A program made the translations under genes and the position numbers. From an uncultured Atopobiaceae bacterium (GTDB taxonomy: Bacteria > Actinomycetota > Coriobacteriia > Coriobacteriales > Atopobiaceae), in NCBI GenBank assembly GCA_900770865.1, contig CAAGLU010000424.1, positions 1 to 14,600 of the forward strand: 14,600 nucleotides of DNA. The letters run 5' to 3'. This document shows, one piece after another, positions 5,294-12,102 of this stretch (position 1 is the stretch's first letter; the number at the start of each line of letters is the position of its first letter). The notes under the pieces are model-generated. The model searched no databases, was not told where the DNA came from, and was given only the letters and a program-made list of their open reading frames with translations.

Positions 5294-6666
5294 TCCACGA
5301 CGAGGCAGCCCATGTTGAGGCGGTGTGTCCACTCACCAATGACGTTACCAATGCCACAGCGGGTAAAGACGCCGCCGAACTTCCCGTTGAAGAGGAAGAG
5401 CCCCTCCATGTTGCTCATCTCGGGGGCATCGAGCGGGTCCTCGCCGGGCTTGAGCACGCCGCCGCGCAGGGTGGGCGTACGGTACTGCGGCGCATACGCC
5501 TGCACAACGCCGCCGCTCTTTGCGCAGGTGGCAAGTGCGCTCTCCCACTCCTCCTGCGTCTTGCAGTCAAGGCCGGCCACCACGCCCACCGCGTTGTAGC
5601 CGCCCGCAGGCTTCACGATCCAGCGGTCCTTCTCGGCATAGGGCGAGAGATCAGAATCGGCGTCAAGCAGCACCGTCTCCGGAACGTGTGCGTCGATGAA
5701 CGCACGCTCCTCGGGAGTGAGTATGCCGTCTACCGCATCCGAGCGCATAATCGCGAAGACGGTCTTTGTGGCGCACGGCCAGGTCCTGTAGCCGCCAATG
5801 ACGCAGGCAAGGCCACGACGCGCGGCCTCTGCCAGGGCGTCGGCTCCGGCGCAGGGCTTCTCGGCAATCTCGGACGTGACAGCACGGCGATACACGCAGG
5901 AGACGGGGCCGCCGGGCGCCATGAGGAGGTCTGTGCCCGCCACGTGATCGATGCGCAGGTCACGAATGTCGCAAAACTGGGCATAGATGCCCCTGTCGGA
6001 GAGTCGCCAGAGGAAGTCCTCGAGCTCGTCCGTCGACGCGCTCTCGGTGTAGTCGACAATGCACAGCGACGGATGGTCAACGCTGCTGCCAAAGCGGTCG
6101 GCATTTGCCCAGCTTACATACGTGTCGCAAATGGCGTCGATGGCCTCTCCCACCACGTCGTACGTCGTGATGTTGGGATGTTTCTCGGCGAACTTGCGAT
6201 AGGTCTGAGTGGCCTGGATGGCACGGGTAACCTCGACGGTCGAGGTCATGCCAGCCGAGCCATCGGTGTTGAGCTCGCAGAACTGGTAGTCGCCCGTCTC
6301 CTCGTTGAAGAAGACGTCCACACGCGCGATGGGAATCATCTGCTCGTATCCGGTGGGCACAAGCGTGAGCTCCTCGAGCTCGGGCGAGAAGCGGAAGAGC
6401 TTACGGAACTCGGGGCTGCGCAGGTACTCGGCCGTAATCTTGTCCATGATGCGGCCCATGGTCTCGGCGGCGTCGCGCAGAATCTCGATCTGGGCGGCGT
6501 CGAAGATCTTGGGCGTCATTGCCCAGGAGACGGGTCCGCCGTGGTAGAGCGCGTGGGTGGTGAGCAGGTAACGGTCACCAGCCTCTCTGCTCTCAACGTC
6601 ACCGGCAAGCTCGCGCGCCGTCAAGAGGAACTCGTCCTCGAGCTCGCGTCCATGAAGGCTAGTCAT
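5290..6666 (-). CDS. Glutathionylspermidine-synthase-like ATP-grasp ligase
   Basis: The product, 458 residues, resembles the circularly permuted ATP-grasp domain of glutathionylspermidine synthase and related carboxylate-amine ligases, which form amide bonds using ATP via an acyl phosphate. Visible motifs are R-V-D-V-F-F (115-120), F-C-E-L-N-T-D-G-S-A-G-M (129-140; acidic and Asn metal ligands), Y-R-T-W-P-C-A-T-K (293-301) and W-I-V-K-P-A-G-G-Y (349-357; ATP-binding Lys352). There is no N-terminal CHAP amidase domain as in E. coli GspSA, so it is a ligase only. The true substrates are unknown; glutathione or spermidine use should not be assumed. The start at 6666 has GGAAG eight bases upstream. 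The stop lies in palindrome A2. It follows the SGNH-GNAT gene at 193 nt with its own -10 candidate. Confidence 0.75.
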   Translation of the reverse strand: MTSLHGRELEDEFLLTARELAGDVESREAGDRYLLTTHALYHGGPVSWAMTPKIFDAAQIEILRDAAETMGRIMDKITAEYLRSPEFRKLFRFSPELEELTLVPTGYEQMIPIARVDVFFNEETGDYQFCELNTDGSAGMTSTVEVTRAIQATQTYRKFAEKHPNITTYDVVGEAIDAICDTYVSWANADRFGSSVDHPSLCIVDYTESASTDELEDFLWRLSDRGIYAQFCDIRDLRIDHVAGTDLLMAPGGPVSCVYRRAVTSEIAEKPCAGADALAEAARRGLACVIGGYRTWPCATKTVFAIMRSDAVDGILTPEERAFIDAHVPETVLLDADSDLSPYAEKDRWIVKPAGGYNAVGVVAGLDCKTQEEWESALATCAKSGGVVQAYAPQYRTPTLRGGVLKPGEDPLDAPEMSNMEGLFLFNGKFGGVFTRCGIGNVIGEWTHRLNMGCLVVE

Positions 6667-6689
6667 ATGGGTCACTTCCTGGTCACCAC

Positions 6690-6751
6690 TGTCGCAACGC
6701 GACAATTCGGCGAACGTCACCAATCCGTCTGTAAGCTGCTGCCCGATTGTA
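6690..6751 (-). promoter_or_regulatory. Promoter and leader palindrome of the ATP-grasp gene
   Basis: TACAAT (6751-6746, minus strand) is a good -10 box without a clear -35. It would give a leader of about 70 nt. In that leader TGTCGC (6690-6695) and GCGACA (6699-6704) form a six-base palindrome around AAC, just upstream of the ribosome site, a possible operator or small hairpin. Confidence 0.4.
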
Positions 6752-6843
6752 GACGCTTGGAAACAGCATCATTGATTCTGCACACTGCGTGAAGGACGTG
6801 TGTGCCGGTATCAGGCGAACACGCTTGTCGTTGGCACTTTTCG

Positions 6844-6861
6844 AGCGGGCTTCTCCCCGCT
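6844..6861 (-). terminator. Hairpin at the end of the SGNH-GNAT gene
   Basis: AGCGGG (6844-6849) pairs with CCCGCT (6856-6861) around six bases, overlapping the TAG stop at 6862-6860. The minus strand continues CGAAAAG with no T-tract, so it is at best a weak terminator. Confidence 0.3.
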
Positions 6862-8716
6862 ATGGGCGGCTCATGAAGTGCATTCCCTTCTCCGGGTACA
6901 CCGTGAGGCCAAGCTTCTCCTGAAGCGCAATGGAGGCCTGATTGTCGGGCCACACCTCTCCCCAGGGCACAAGACCGCGGTCGAGCTGCTCGTTGATCTT
7001 CGCGGACTCAAGCGCGGTTGCCCACCCACGCCGGCGCTGCTCGGGAAAGACCTCCAACATGCCAATGGCGCCTTCGGGGTGCTCGCCGATAAATGCGCAG
7101 AGACGCCCAGCCTCAAAGCCTCCCAGCATGAGCCCGCGTGCGAGAATGTCCTCCAGCTCGCCGGGCGCCAGGTACTCAGGGTGCGAGTAGTGCGAGGCAA
7201 CAAGATCGGCGTACGCTGGCGTGAGCGTGCGGATATCGAGCGTAGGGTCTACCTCGAGGCGGGCCTTCTTCTCGTAGACAACCATGTTGCAGGGGGCGTC
7301 CTCGGTTAGACCAAGGTCGCGGCGCACGTCGTGCACGGGCGCGGAGCCAAGGACGCACACCAGGTCGCGCGAGGCAAAGACGTCGAACGCCTCGCGCATG
7401 ACCTTCCGGGAGGTTCCCCAGACAAAAGTTCCGTGGCGCGGCACCTCAAGGAGGCACACGCCCTTCTCGGCGACAAGGACCTCGCCAATCCCGCGGCGCG
7501 CGCACTCGAGGATGGGGAACGCCTCGCGCGGACCGTCCGTGAGAAGCTCGATTGCCCGTGCGCGTCGGGTCTCCGCGGGCTCCTCCAGCGCCCGCATGAT
7601 GTAGGCCAGGCGCTCCGCGATGGTCGCGGAGCCATCTGCGTTGGGGTGCTCGTAGCCGTCAGCCATGAGGACGGGACTTGCCTGCAGGAGGCGCGAGCCC
7701 TCGACCAAGTGCATGCCGGAGTTAGCGGCAACCGCGGTGCGGATAAGGTCGGGCACGGCGGCAAAGCAGCTGCCCCGGTGCGTGGGGTGCGTCTCGTCCA
7801 GATGCCAGAGGGGCGTAAGCGTCCAGGTAGACGCCTCAGGCCACGCCTCGGCAACCTCGAAGAGGCTCGTGCGAATGTCACGCGAGATGCGCATCTCCTG
7901 GCAGGGCTCGTAGCGGTAGTTCTCGCCGAGCTCCACCACCACGGCAGCGGGCGACGCCTCGTCTGCCAGACCAACGGTCGAGCCCGGAAGGAAGACCTGG
8001 CCCCCGATGCCCTGGTTTAGCACGTCCATGCCAAGCCGCATGGCGAGAAGCGCCGGCCAGTTGTGCGCCGGGTCGCCGGCAACAAAGCCCTGGGCGATGG
8101 AGTCGCCAATCACCAGCAGCTGGTCACGGGCGGCAACCGGCTCGATCACGTTGCCGTCGCCCACCACGTGGCGCAGGTCGCAGCTCGTGAGGCAGGGCAG
8201 CCACACACGCACGTGATGATGGCGGCCCATACCGGGCAGACGCTGGAGGTTGCTCTCGGGCGCCTCGTCGGGGTCGTCGAGTGCGAACTCCACGCGCGCC
8301 ACGCCGTCGCGGTTCTCCTCGGGAAGCACACAGGGCAGGTGGCGCCCGTCAACGTCACAAGAGAAGCCGTCAAGGGGTCCGTCTGGCGCAAAAGCGCACT
8401 CGGCGGCCTCGTCGAGCACCTCGCGCGAGCCACGCGGGAACGGCTCCACGCGTGCCTCGAGCACAATGGAGGAGGAGTCTGTCTCAAACTCCACGGTGAC
8501 GCCCGCCGTGCAGGCAGCCATGGCGCGATAGAGGCCCGGGTGCCAGGCGCGGCAGCTTCCAATGGCCTTGAGCTGGCTCTTAGCGAAACGCCAGGGATGT
8601 ACCCAGCCGTGCCCCTGCGGCTCTGCCCACACGGCGCCGTGGAGCAATCCCTCTGCGGGAACGCTCACGAGCAGGTCTGCCATGTCCTTCTCGTCCATGA
8701 GTTCACTGACGCTCAT
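6860..8716 (-). CDS. SGNH/GDSL hydrolase fused to a GNAT acetyltransferase
   Basis: A 618-residue two-enzyme fusion. Residues about 20-190 look like the beta-sandwich found in front of some SGNH esterases. The SGNH domain follows: block I V-I-G-D-S with nucleophile Ser206, block II N-Q-G-I-G-G (234-239), block III near E-L-G-E-N (262-266), and block V D-G-Y-E-H-P with Asp353/His357. From about residue 390 to the end is a complete GNAT-type module, with acetyl-CoA loop E-Q-R-R-R-G-W-A and the C-terminal segment N-Q-A-S-I-A-L-Q-E-K-L-G-L. No signal peptide or membrane segment is visible, so it is probably cytoplasmic. SGNH enzymes usually remove acyl groups and GNATs add acetyl groups; the substrate is unknown. 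The start at 8716 has GAGGGG nine bases upstream. The fused order is continuous in one frame with no sign of a sequencing join. Confidence 0.82.
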   Translation of the reverse strand: MSVSELMDEKDMADLLVSVPAEGLLHGAVWAEPQGHGWVHPWRFAKSQLKAIGSCRAWHPGLYRAMAACTAGVTVEFETDSSSIVLEARVEPFPRGSREVLDEAAECAFAPDGPLDGFSCDVDGRHLPCVLPEENRDGVARVEFALDDPDEAPESNLQRLPGMGRHHHVRVWLPCLTSCDLRHVVGDGNVIEPVAARDQLLVIGDSIAQGFVAGDPAHNWPALLAMRLGMDVLNQGIGGQVFLPGSTVGLADEASPAAVVVELGENYRYEPCQEMRISRDIRTSLFEVAEAWPEASTWTLTPLWHLDETHPTHRGSCFAAVPDLIRTAVAANSGMHLVEGSRLLQASPVLMADGYEHPNADGSATIAERLAYIMRALEEPAETRRARAIELLTDGPREAFPILECARRGIGEVLVAEKGVCLLEVPRHGTFVWGTSRKVMREAFDVFASRDLVCVLGSAPVHDVRRDLGLTEDAPCNMVVYEKKARLEVDPTLDIRTLTPAYADLVASHYSHPEYLAPGELEDILARGLMLGGFEAGRLCAFIGEHPEGAIGMLEVFPEQRRRGWATALESAKINEQLDRGLVPWGEVWPDNQASIALQEKLGLTVYPEKGMHFMSRP

Positions 8717-8838
8717 CGCACGTCGCCCCTCTGCGATTCAGCCACGTTGTGTGCGCTGCGATTGTTGCTTGCGGCCATCCATTGTGGCAGAAACGGCGGC
8801 CGCATGGGTGCTAGGCGATGACGCTTCAAGCGAGCTGC

Positions 8839-8920
8839 GAAAACTCTCCCTCGGGCGAGAAACCGACGCCGGAGAGGGGGTTCCGTACGCAATCGAGTCG
8901 ATAACGGCCCTTCCGGTGCC
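8839..8920 (+). repeat. Hairpin repeat B3
   Basis: Homologous to B1: GAAAA, a stem (8844-8849 with 8871-8876 and 8854-8857 with 8867-8870, four-base bulge), the block GACGCCGGAG, GTACG 20 bases on, CGATAACG, then CCTTC-GG-GCC. From the core block onward no gaps are needed against B1. The stem arms differ from B1 but still pair. It lies in the 216-base gap between the glycosylase stop and the SGNH-GNAT start. I see no other feature in that gap. Confidence 0.75.
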
Positions 8921-8932
8921 CGGGGTCCAACG

Positions 8933-9469
8933 CTAATCCCCGTCGGCAGCGCGGCGGAGCGGCTCGTAGGCGGCAACGAGGTCATCAAGGCGCATGCGGG
9001 CGTTTGCCGGGCTCGTGGAAGGGAGCCCCATGCATGGAACGCCGCATGCAGGTTCAACGAGCCGCTGGTAGAGCCGTGTGGCGGTGCTTCCCGTGCAGAA
9101 CACGCGTGCGATGGGCGCTACCGAGAGAATCCGGCCCACGTCATTGGGCACGGGATTGCGAATGGAGGCATCGCTCGCCCCTTCTATGGTGCAGCTTCGA
9201 AGCACGTCCCAGAGGGCAACGTGGTGACGCAGGCACAGGTCGCGACGAGCATCGTTCGTCTCGGGGACGCCCTCTTGCCACAGCGCCGCCATCACGCGCC
9301 AGAAGCGGTTCTGTGGGTTGCCGTAGTAGAAGTGCACCTCGCGCGATTTGGGGCTGGGCATGGTCCCCAGCACCAGCACATGGCTCTTCTCATCAAATAT
9401 TGGATCGAGTGGGTGAATGACGAGCCGGCCCGCAGGGGTGGACGCCTCTTTGCCTGCGTTACTCGCCAT
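8933..9469 (-). CDS. Hypoxanthine (deoxyinosine) DNA glycosylase, UDG superfamily
   Basis: The product, 178 residues, is a uracil-DNA-glycosylase-fold protein of the hypoxanthine-DNA glycosylase group (UDG family 6), which removes hypoxanthine formed by adenine deamination. Diagnostic segments are L-G-T-M-P-S-P-K-S (34-42), Y-Y-G-N-P-Q-N-R-F-W (48-57), a C-x-x-E-G-A-S-D-A-S-I segment, and the C-terminal L-P-S-T-S-P-A-N loop. The length fits. The ATG at 9469 overlaps the stop of the upstream phosphatase gene by 11 bases, and GGAG sits about ten bases upstream, arguing for translational coupling; an in-frame ATG at 9502 lies deeper inside the upstream gene and has no ribosome site. The other reading, a mismatch-type Mug enzyme, fits the motifs less well. 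Confidence 0.88.
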   Translation of the reverse strand: MASNAGKEASTPAGRLVIHPLDPIFDEKSHVLVLGTMPSPKSREVHFYYGNPQNRFWRVMAALWQEGVPETNDARRDLCLRHHVALWDVLRSCTIEGASDASIRNPVPNDVGRILSVAPIARVFCTGSTATRLYQRLVEPACGVPCMGLPSTSPANARMRLDDLVAAYEPLRRAADGD

Positions 9470-10262
9470 CGCGTATGGGCTCCGCGAACTCCTCGCCGTC
9501 ATCCAAGCGCATCATCGTGACCTGGCCAAAGCCCGCACCACCCGCAGCACCGGAGTCGATGTCCCAGCGGTCGGCCACGCCACCCGTTGCGTCGCATGCT
9601 CCCACACGCACCATCTGCGCAATGCCGTCACTGTTTCTCACCGGACGGTCAAACTCGTTGGTCATGGATGCCAGGTAAGGCGTGGGCGTGTGGCCGGCCA
9701 CAACAATGGGGCCCTCTCCTCTCTCGTCAAGTAGCCCTGTGGGGACCGACCAGAACTCGTCGCGAATCCACAGCAGGTCATCGGGGGTCTGCTCGCCGAG
9801 AAGCGCATCAATCGTGGAATCATTCCACGTACCGTCTGCAGGCAGCTGGCCACCAGGCCGAATGCCGGCGTGGGCCATGATGTAATGGCGCCCCGCAACC
9901 TCGACATGTGCCGAAAGCGGCAGGTTGCGCACCCAGCCGATAAGCTCGCTCGCCTCGTCATCCGAGGCGCCCTCGAGGCCGGAGAGCGTGGCTATGCCAC
10001 CATTGATGGCCCAGTTTGCCTGGGATACAACGTCGTCCTTGTGGTCAAGCGCGTCGAGCATGAGGTCCTCGTGGTTGCCCTTGAGCACGCGCACGTTGGG
10101 AAGCGACCGCGTGACGCGCATGACGCCAATGGGGTCTGGCCCGCGGTCAATCATGTCTCCCAGGCAGAACACGACGTCATCCGCGCTAGGGGACACGCGC
10201 TCGAGCACGCGCTCGAGCGTCGCACGATGCCCGTGGACATCAGAGAAGACGTATGTCGACAT
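9459..10262 (-). CDS. PPP-family metallophosphatase (ApaH/PrpA-like)
   Basis: The product, 267 residues, is a calcineurin-like phosphoesterase of the PPP branch that holds bacterial Ser/Thr protein phosphatases and ApaH-type diadenosine tetraphosphatases. Metal-site motifs appear in order: D-V-H-G-H (8-12), G-D-M-I-D-R-G (35-41), G-N-H-E (62-65), A-H-A-G-I and G-H-T-P. No signal peptide, so cytoplasmic. The start at 10262 has a GGGGGG ribosome site seven bases upstream. A promoter lies in the tail of vsr. Its stop overlaps the glycosylase start, so the two are probably co-translated. Whether the substrate is a phosphoprotein or a dinucleotide cannot be read from the sequence. Confidence 0.88.
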   Translation of the reverse strand: MSTYVFSDVHGHRATLERVLERVSPSADDVVFCLGDMIDRGPDPIGVMRVTRSLPNVRVLKGNHEDLMLDALDHKDDVVSQANWAINGGIATLSGLEGASDDEASELIGWVRNLPLSAHVEVAGRHYIMAHAGIRPGGQLPADGTWNDSTIDALLGEQTPDDLLWIRDEFWSVPTGLLDERGEGPIVVAGHTPTPYLASMTNEFDRPVRNSDGIAQMVRVGACDATGGVADRWDIDSGAAGGAGFGQVTMMRLDDGEEFAEPIRDGE

Positions 10263-10294
10263 GGCGGCACCCCCCGTCGTTGGCCATGGACACT

Positions 10295-10323
10295 AGCTTA
10301 GACCTGCGGCTGGTTTAACGCAA
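10295..10323 (-). promoter_or_regulatory. Promoter of the phosphatase-glycosylase pair, inside the vsr tail
   Basis: On the minus strand TTGCGT (10323-10318) and TAAGCT (10300-10295) are separated by 17 bases. Transcription would start near 10288, giving a 26-nt leader with the GGGGGG ribosome site. The -35 box overlaps the last sense codons of vsr. Confidence 0.5.
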
Positions 10324-10827
10324 AGCATACCGTGAGCGTAGCTTTTGGCGCTCCCGGCGAAGCATCCAGGGGCGGGTGGAGCCAATCTCGATCACGTGTG
10401 GAACGCGCGGAGCATCCCCGCTCGCCCGGTCAAGCTCGCGAAGGACCTCCTGCATGGTGGGCTCGAGACGCTCCTTCTTGAGCATGCACTCCCACACCAC
10501 GATAACGGTCCAACCATCCTGTACCAGCAGCGCATTGTCACGAGAGTCACGTGCCCGGTTGCGCTCGAACTTTGCCTTCCAGAACTCCACGTTTGTCTTT
10601 GGCAAAGGCAGGGCGCAGTGGGGGCAGCGATGCCAGAAGCAGCCATTCACAAAGATGGCAACGCGTCTGCCGGGAAAGCAGATGTCGGGCTTGCCCGGCG
10701 CCTTCTTCCAGTGCAGGCGGTACCCGGTGTAGCCCGCCTCGCGCAATCGCGCCCGAACCAGCAGCTCGGGCTTGGTGTTCTTGCTCTTGTTCGCCTGCAT
10801 CACATGGCGCGTGGCCTCGCTCGTCAA
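10315..10827 (-). CDS. vsr: Very-short-patch-repair endonuclease (Vsr)
   Basis: The product, about 170 residues, is a Vsr mismatch endonuclease. It nicks beside T:G mismatches left by deamination of 5-methylcytosine. Features: T-S-E-A-T-R-H-V-M (2-10), S-K-N-T-K-P-E (15-21), catalytic Asp48 in G-K-P-D-I, the zinc-linked G-C-F-W-H-R-C-P-H-C (62-71), F-W-K-A-K-F-x-x-N-x-x-R-D, and V-V-W-E-C. The position of E. coli His64 is Asn61 here. The start is inferred to be TTG at 10827: it begins exactly where the family homology begins, 16 nt after the upstream stop. The first ATG (10800) would cut conserved residues, and the longer frame from 10995 lies inside the upstream gene. No cytosine methyltransferase is in the window, so it is locally an orphan. 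Confidence 0.92.
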   Translation of the reverse strand: MTSEATRHVMQANKSKNTKPELLVRARLREAGYTGYRLHWKKAPGKPDICFPGRRVAIFVNGCFWHRCPHCALPLPKTNVEFWKAKFERNRARDSRDNALLVQDGWTVIVVWECMLKKERLEPTMQEVLRELDRASGDAPRVPHVIEIGSTRPWMLRRERQKLRSRYALR

Positions 10828-10843
10828 GATGCAGCGGCACCGC

Positions 10844-11806
10844 CTATGCGAGCGGGGCGTCCGAGGGAGCAGGCGCCCCCTCGAAGTTGAGGTTGCCCGT
10901 GAGCGCACGCGCGGCATCGTTGTCAAAGTCGCGCGAGAGCACGGCAGACGCCACCGCAGGCGCCCGGTCGAGTGCACGCTCGTACAGATCTTCAAACGAA
11001 TCCCTGCTCACGGCACCAGTCTCGGGGTTTGTCCACGCGCGGTGCTCAGCGTTATCGAACTCCGAAGACGCAGACGCCCGCACGCGATGCGAGAGCGCCC
11101 CATAGGTGGAATAGGGGGAGCCGGTTATGGCGCGCTCGAGGGCGGCGACCGCGTTGCGATGCGGGTCGCGCGTTGCATACAGCAGGCGCATGATGGTGCG
11201 GTAGCAACCAACCGAGACCGAGAAAGTAGTTGGGTCGATGGGCCTATCGTATGTCCAAAGCGCCGCGTAGAAGTAAATCTTGTCGATGATGGCAAGCACC
11301 TCGCGCGAAGCGCGCAGCGTATTTGCAAACGGACGGTACTCGGCAATGGTCTTTGCGGTCTTGCGATAGAGGAACGCCTCGTCCAGGTCGCGTTCGACCT
11401 CCATGTGGACCTTGCCGTCATACTCCGGGCCAAGTTCGGGCACGCCTGCGTGCGTGAGGTCGTAGGCCCAGGCGTTCACAAAGGGATGGACCGTCGAGTC
11501 AAGCAACCAATGGCACGAGAAGCCCGCCAGATACGCCGCGCCCACGTCCTTCTCGCGCTTGGAAAGGCGGTCGACGGCCTCGCGCATGGCGGCAAGGAGC
11601 CGCGCGGGGCGCTCGTCGTGCATCAGGTGTCCAACCTTGGCCCACTTGGCCATGAGCGGGTAGATCGTAATGTAGAAGAGCGGATCCGGACCTTGGCTTC
11701 CCAGCAAGAAGGCATCGCGCTCGTCGAGGGTCGCCAGAGGCAGCTCTGCCTTCGCGCGATCGGCAACGTCGCGAGCAAAGAAGTCGTGCGTGAGAATGGC
11801 TGGCAT
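10844..11806 (-). CDS. Zinc-dependent phospholipase C family protein
   Basis: The product, 320 residues, resembles the zinc-dependent phospholipase C/S1-P1-like alpha-helical fold. Likely metal ligands are His in I-L-T-H-D-F near the N-terminus, Asp in G-S-Q-G-P-D-P-L-F, His in G-H-L-M-H-D, and His/Asp in C-H-W-L-L-D-S-T-V-H-P-F. No signal peptide is visible, unlike secreted clostridial phospholipases, so it may act inside the cell; phospholipase activity itself is inferred from the family. The start at 11806 has AGGGG five bases upstream. An in-frame ATG at 11929 exists, but the segment it would add spans the putative promoter and leader hairpin and lacks family character. It is first in the probable operon with vsr, the phosphatase and the glycosylase. 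Confidence 0.82.
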   Translation of the reverse strand: MPAILTHDFFARDVADRAKAELPLATLDERDAFLLGSQGPDPLFYITIYPLMAKWAKVGHLMHDERPARLLAAMREAVDRLSKREKDVGAAYLAGFSCHWLLDSTVHPFVNAWAYDLTHAGVPELGPEYDGKVHMEVERDLDEAFLYRKTAKTIAEYRPFANTLRASREVLAIIDKIYFYAALWTYDRPIDPTTFSVSVGCYRTIMRLLYATRDPHRNAVAALERAITGSPYSTYGALSHRVRASASSEFDNAEHRAWTNPETGAVSRDSFEDLYERALDRAPAVASAVLSRDFDNDAARALTGNLNFEGAPAPSDAPLA

Positions 11807-11827
11807 GGTGGCCCCTTTCCGGTTCCG

Positions 11828-11864
11828 ACAGGCGTGCGGTGGCGTAAGGCACAAACACGCCTGT
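11828..11864 (-). promoter_or_regulatory. Leader hairpin of the phospholipase-like gene
   Basis: ACAGGCGTG (11828-11836) pairs perfectly with CACGCCTGT (11856-11864) around 19 bases. It would lie at the very 5' end of the transcript if the -10 box at 11876-11871 is used. It may protect the mRNA end or bind a regulator. Confidence 0.4.
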
Positions 11865-11870
11865 TCCGCC

Positions 11871-11876
11871 ATTATG
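11871..11876 (-). promoter_or_regulatory. -10 box of the phospholipase-vsr operon
   Basis: CATAAT on the minus strand (11876-11871) matches a -10 box. The -35 region is poor. It predicts a leader of about 58 nt. Confidence 0.4.
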
Positions 11877-12042
11877 CCCCATCCGAGAAGCGCCAGACGA
11901 GCAGCACGGCAGTCGATGGCGTTTCGCACGCAGTGGGGTTGTGCGTCTGCGGCCTCCGCGCATCCGCACGGCGCCGCGTGCGCACTGAGATGAACAAGCC
12001 ATTACATAATCCTGACAGAAGCCGTGATTTTCGACGGCATCC

Positions 12043-12056
12043 AAACGATAACGTTT
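12043..12056 (+). promoter_or_regulatory. Possible operator upstream of the MFS gene
   Basis: AAACG-ATAA-CGTTT is an interrupted palindrome in the only AT-richer patch of the 296-base divergent region, 46 bases before the MFS start. It could be a regulator site. The central GATAAC (12046-12051) could also serve as a -10 box, but no good -35 fits. I see no other gene in 11807-12102. Confidence 0.3.
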
Positions 12057-12102
12057 TGAAGTGTATGAGCGTGAGACGCGAAGCCGAGCAGAGAGGAACG
12101 CG

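Noticed and set aside
5194..6792. Long plus-strand open frame (532 codons) opposite the ATP-grasp gene
   Set aside because: It is antisense to a gene with clear family motifs, has no recognisable domain, and long antisense frames are expected in GC-rich codon usage.
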